Shown here: positions 61,080-64,000 of the stretch, piece after piece | Layout: the number at the start of each line of letters is the position of its first letter | Position numbering within the stretch: position 1 is the first letter of the stretch | DNA from: RPQJ01 sp963732375 | Lineage (GTDB): Bacteria > Pseudomonadota > Gammaproteobacteria > Steroidobacterales > Steroidobacteraceae | Length of the DNA stretch: 64,000 nt | NCBI GenBank assembly: GCA_963732375.1 | Contig: CAVSZE010000003.1 | Location: 434,001 to 498,000 of the forward strand | Direction of reading: 5' to 3' | Notes under the pieces: model-generated | What the model was told of the DNA's origin: nothing | The model's input: only the letters and a program-made list of their open reading frames with translations | Database searches by the model: none | Made by a program: the position numbers and the translations under genes

Positions 61080-63410
61080 ATGACTCCGGTCCGCAGGGCA
61101 CTGCTGCTGGTCGTCTGGATCGCGGCCATTGCGGTACTCGGCTGGGTCGTCAACCGCAACCTGGTCGTCGGTAGTGACCTGCGACTGTTCATGCCTTCCC
61201 CGCGGACGCAGCAGGAAAGACTGATACTCGAGGAAATCGGCGAAGGCCCGGCGTCGCGAATGCTGCTGCTTGCCATCTCCGGCGGAACGCCCCAGGCAGC
61301 GGCCGACACGTCGCGCGCGCTGGCCGCCGCGCTGCGCGAAGGCGGCGAAATCCGGCTGGTCGCAAACGGCGAGTCGAGCCTGGACGCAATCCCGGACCGA
61401 CTGCTTCCCTACCGCTACCTGCTATCGCCCACGTTGGACCACACGGCGCTGGATGCCGGCTTCCTGCGCGCTCAACTCCAGGAGCGTGTCCGCGACCTGG
61501 GATCCCCGGCGGCGACATTCCTAAAGCCGTGGCTACCGCGTGACCCGACCCTCGAACTGCTGAAGCTCGCCGAATCATGGATGCCGGAGCGCCAGCCGCA
61601 GCTGCTGTACGACGTATGGTTCAACTCGTCCGGACGCGAAGCGCTGCTGGTGGCAGAGACCCGCGCGGCCGGCTTCGACCCGCAGGGTCAACGCAAGGCC
61701 GCCGACGAACTGCAGCGAGCTTTCGAGTCTTCGCGGACTGACCCTGGACTCCGCCTCGAGGCTAGCGGACCGGGTGCGTTCTCCGTGCTCATGCAGGAAC
61801 GCATCAGGGACGAGGTTACGTGGATCGGTACGATCGACGGCATCGGCATCGTGATCCTGCTGCTGGTGGCCTACCGCAGCCTGCCAACCCTGGTGCTGGG
61901 CCTGCTGCCGCTGGTGACCGCCGGAGTGGCCGGCCTGGCGGCGGTCGGCACGATCTTCGGCCAGGTGCACGGGATCACGCTTGCTTTCGGGTTCACGCTG
62001 ATCGGCGTTGCCCAGGACTACCCGATACACCTGTTCAGTCACCAGCACCGCGGGCTCGATGCCTGGGCCAGTGTTCGCGCCTTGTGGCCCACCCTTGCAA
62101 CCGGGGTCGCCAGCACCTGCGTCGCCTACCTTGCCTTCCTTTTTTCCGGCGTCGGGGGCCTGGCCCAGCTCTCCGTATTCACGGTTACCGGCCTTGCCGT
62201 GGCCGGACTCACCACTCGGTTCCTGCTTCCACCGCTGCTGCCGGACAGTCGTCGCGACGCAGCCGACTCTGCGCTGCTGGGACGGCTCTGGGATGCCATC
62301 GCGGGACTTCCTCGACCACTGTGGCTGGGCATCGCAGCCGCCGCCGCCTGCGCGGCGTACCTGGCGATATCACCGCGACCATTGTGGGAAAACAGCCTCG
62401 GCGGGCTTACTCCGGTGCCGCAAGCGCTGCTGGATCGCGACGTGTCGCTGCGACGGGAACTTGGCGCACCCGACATACGACACCTGCTGGTCATCGAAGG
62501 CACGGACGCGCAATCGGTGCTGGAGAAATCGGCCGCGCTCGAGCCGGTCCTGCAATCGGCCGTTACCCAGGGTCGGCTGGGCGGCTACGACGACCCGGCC
62601 CGCTATCTTCCGCCCAAGTCGGTCCAGCAGCGGCGCCAGGCAGCGCTTCCCGCACCCCCCGAATTGCGGTCGGCGCTGGCCGACGCAATGGCCGACACCC
62701 CCTTCAAGCCAGGCGTTTTCGATCCATTCCTGGCCGACGTCGAAAGCGCGCGGCGGCTTCCTGCGCTGGGCCCCTCCGACCTCGTCGGGACACCGCTCGA
62801 ATCGCGTGTGGGTTCATTGCTTCTGCAACGCGATGGCCATTGGACCGGCTTGGTCACCCTGGCCGGGCTGAAAGACCCGGTTGCACTCAGTCAGGCAGTT
62901 GCCGATCGACCCGGCGTCACCTTGCTCGACCTGAAGCAGGCATCCGAAGACCTGGTTGCACACCAGCGCCAGCGAATCCTGTGGTGCCTCGCCATTTCGG
63001 CCGTCCTGCTGGTCATCGTGGTGTTCGTCGCGCTGCGCGACGCGGCACGCGTGCGACGCGTACTGGCGCCGATGGCGCTCACGACACTGGTCATCGTGGC
63101 GCTGCTTCACGCCGCGGGCGTATCGCTCAGCCTCTTCCACCTGATAGCGCTGGTGCTCGCGGCCGGACTTGGACTCGATTACGCGCTTTTCTTCGAACAC
63201 GCCGCGGACGATCCGGCGGAACAGCGGCGTACGCTGCACGCCGTCATCGTCTGCTCACTCTCGACCTTCCTGGTGTTTGCGCTGCTGGGACTCTCCAGCA
63301 TGCCGGTGCTGCGCGCCATCGGCCTCACGGTCGCCGCCGGAGTGCTGCTTAACTTCGTGCTGGCCCTGCTTTTGACTCGCCCGCGAGACCAGGTGGCCAA
63401 TGGCCGTTGA
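61080..63410 (+). CDS. MMPL/RND-type lipid exporter
   Basis: A 776-residue membrane transporter with a single N-terminal helix (ALLLVVWIAAIAVLGWVV), a large periplasmic loop, a five-helix block starting IGTIDGIGIVILLLVAYRS, a second loop, and a second block beginning ILWCLAISAVLLVIVVFVAL. This is the two-half RND/MMPL plan. GFTLIGVAQDYPIHLFSH and LGLDYALFFEH are the matching Asp-containing motifs (GxxxDY) of the proton relay. It matches the COG4258 exporters found with aryl-polyene genes. It overlaps the ApeP-like gene by 11 bases. Confidence 0.9.
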   Translation: MTPVRRALLLVVWIAAIAVLGWVVNRNLVVGSDLRLFMPSPRTQQERLILEEIGEGPASRMLLLAISGGTPQAAADTSRALAAALREGGEIRLVANGESSLDAIPDRLLPYRYLLSPTLDHTALDAGFLRAQLQERVRDLGSPAATFLKPWLPRDPTLELLKLAESWMPERQPQLLYDVWFNSSGREALLVAETRAAGFDPQGQRKAADELQRAFESSRTDPGLRLEASGPGAFSVLMQERIRDEVTWIGTIDGIGIVILLLVAYRSLPTLVLGLLPLVTAGVAGLAAVGTIFGQVHGITLAFGFTLIGVAQDYPIHLFSHQHRGLDAWASVRALWPTLATGVASTCVAYLAFLFSGVGGLAQLSVFTVTGLAVAGLTTRFLLPPLLPDSRRDAADSALLGRLWDAIAGLPRPLWLGIAAAAACAAYLAISPRPLWENSLGGLTPVPQALLDRDVSLRRELGAPDIRHLLVIEGTDAQSVLEKSAALEPVLQSAVTQGRLGGYDDPARYLPPKSVQQRRQAALPAPPELRSALADAMADTPFKPGVFDPFLADVESARRLPALGPSDLVGTPLESRVGSLLLQRDGHWTGLVTLAGLKDPVALSQAVADRPGVTLLDLKQASEDLVAHQRQRILWCLAISAVLLVIVVFVALRDAARVRRVLAPMALTTLVIVALLHAAGVSLSLFHLIALVLAAGLGLDYALFFEHAADDPAEQRRTLHAVIVCSLSTFLVFALLGLSSMPVLRAIGLTVAAGVLLNFVLALLLTRPRDQVANGR

Positions 63411-63834
63411 CCCACGCGTCGCTGACCTCATTCCACATGCAGGCGCCATGTGCCTGCTCGAGCACATCGAATGCTGGGACGAATCGAGCGTCGCCCTCAC
63501 GACATCGACCCACCGCGACCCGGCCAATCCGCTGGCAGGGAACTCGGGGCTGCGCGCGATCCATCTCTGCGAATACGGGGCGCAGGCAATGGCCGTGCAC
63601 GGCGGACTCGCCGCGCAGGCACTTGGTGGACGCGCATCGCCGGGAATGCTGGTGTCGCTCCGCGACGTTGCGTTCCACCGCAACTACATTCACGACCTTG
63701 ATGGCGACCTGCGCGTGGAGGCGCGACGCATCCAGGCAAGTGAATCGGCCTGGCAATATTCTTTCCGCGTGACTCACGCAGGCGCGCTGCTCGCTCAGGG
63801 TCGTGCGGTCGTCTCGGCAGCGCCAGGTTCCTGA
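63400..63834 (+). CDS. ApeP-like hotdog dehydratase
   Basis: A 144-residue hotdog protein beginning VADLIPHAGAMCLLEHIECW, with IHLCEYGAQAMAVHGGLAA. The PHxGxMxLL opening is typical of ApeP/FabA-like dehydratases of aryl-polyene and xanthomonadin clusters. The ATG at 63400 lies within the exporter gene. The 3' end overlaps the convergent antiporter by 40 bases. It should dehydrate a 3-hydroxyacyl-ACP, giving two different dehydratases in this locus. Confidence 0.82.
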   Translation: MAVDPRVADLIPHAGAMCLLEHIECWDESSVALTTSTHRDPANPLAGNSGLRAIHLCEYGAQAMAVHGGLAAQALGGRASPGMLVSLRDVAFHRNYIHDLDGDLRVEARRIQASESAWQYSFRVTHAGALLAQGRAVVSAAPGS

Positions 63835-64000
63835 TCAGCATTGCTGCCGGCAAAGACCGTCAGGAGCGGCCCGGTCATGAAGGTCGTCAGTATCGCCATG
63901 ACCATCAGCATGGTGAACATGTCCGCGCCGATCACGCCCGCGTCGAGTCCGACCTTCATAACGATCAGCTCCATCAGGGCCCGCGCGTTCATCAACGAAC
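63795..64000 (-). CDS. Cation/proton antiporter (C-terminal part only)
   Basis: Only the last 68 or so codons are in the window; the gene starts beyond 64000. The visible NARALMELIVMKVGLDAGVI, MFTMLMVMAILTTFMTGPLL pattern is the C-terminal helix pair of CPA2-type Na+/H+ or K+/H+ exchangers. It ends with a short polar tail and is convergent with the ApeP-like gene. Confidence 0.8.
   Translation of the reverse strand, partial: SLMNARALMELIVMKVGLDAGVIGADMFTMLMVMAILTTFMTGPLLTVFAGSNADQEPGAAETTARP

Overview
The window is about 64 kb of GC-rich (roughly two-thirds G+C by eye), densely coded DNA. It most likely comes from a Gram-negative proteobacterium, and my best guess is a gammaproteobacterium. 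Evidence for this is a LolA/MMPL/hotdog lipid-export locus of aryl-polyene type, many Sec- or Tat-exported proteins, a quinolinate pathway (NadA/NadB), and an LldD/ALDH/GMC oxidative repertoire. No rRNA, tRNA, CRISPR array, insertion sequence or prophage was seen. Both ends cut genes: a tyrosine phosphatase on the left and a cation/proton antiporter on the right.

1-8.6 kb (minus strand): one tightly coupled glucose operon, read from right to left. It runs GH63/MGH1-like glycosidase, ROK/polyphosphate-type glucokinase, Pgi, short 6-phosphogluconate dehydrogenase, Zwf, Pgl and the phosphatase. Almost every junction is a stop/start overlap. It would release glucose, phosphorylate it and route it into the oxidative pentose phosphate pathway.

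8.7-18.4 kb (minus strand): two catabolic transcription units. The first is a glycyl radical enzyme (GRE), its radical-SAM activase and an SDR. The second is a BKACE-type beta-keto acid cleavage enzyme, an AraC-family regulator, an MFS transporter, an SDR and a two-domain carboxymuconolactone-decarboxylase-like protein. The promoter regions of both units carry the same 10-bp box (CTTTTsGTAA) in direct repeats exactly 21 bp apart, which is the spacing AraC-type activators use. I read this as one regulon for anaerobic or micro-aerobic breakdown of an unidentified substrate. It is the most interesting system in the window.

18.5-33.2 kb: mostly single genes. These are an exported SRPBCC protein, a DUF885 protein, a GT2/TPR glycosyltransferase, a MAPEG protein, nadA-nadB, a saccharopine-dehydrogenase-like reductase, an S10 peptidase, an ADHAP-synthase-like flavin oxidase with a frameshifted N-terminus, and a large BNR/sortilin-like propeller protein.

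33.3-38.3 kb: an mtnP-mtnA-class II aldolase-PLP dehydratase operon, which looks like a DHAP-shunt type salvage of 5'-deoxyadenosine or methylthioadenosine. Divergent to it is a stand-alone HMG-CoA reductase with class I-like motifs. A paired palindromic repeat lies between them, and a second copy lies at 20.95 kb.

38.3-50.1 kb: an oxidative module (ALDH, LldD, IlvD/Edd dehydratase, D-hydroxyacid dehydrogenase, Tat-exported gluconate-dehydrogenase subunit 3 and a GMC oxidoreductase) flanked by two paralogous exported DUF3604 proteins.

50.2-58.9 kb: a secreted nuclease, a LysE exporter, a small conserved-looking protein, and a 2114-residue SpvB/FG-GAP/RHS polymorphic toxin with a putative immunity gene overlapping its stop codon.

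59.2-63.8 kb: a five-gene aryl-polyene-like lipid locus (dehydratase, LPLAT, LolA, MMPL exporter, ApeP-like hotdog) with no ketosynthase visible, followed by the antiporter end.
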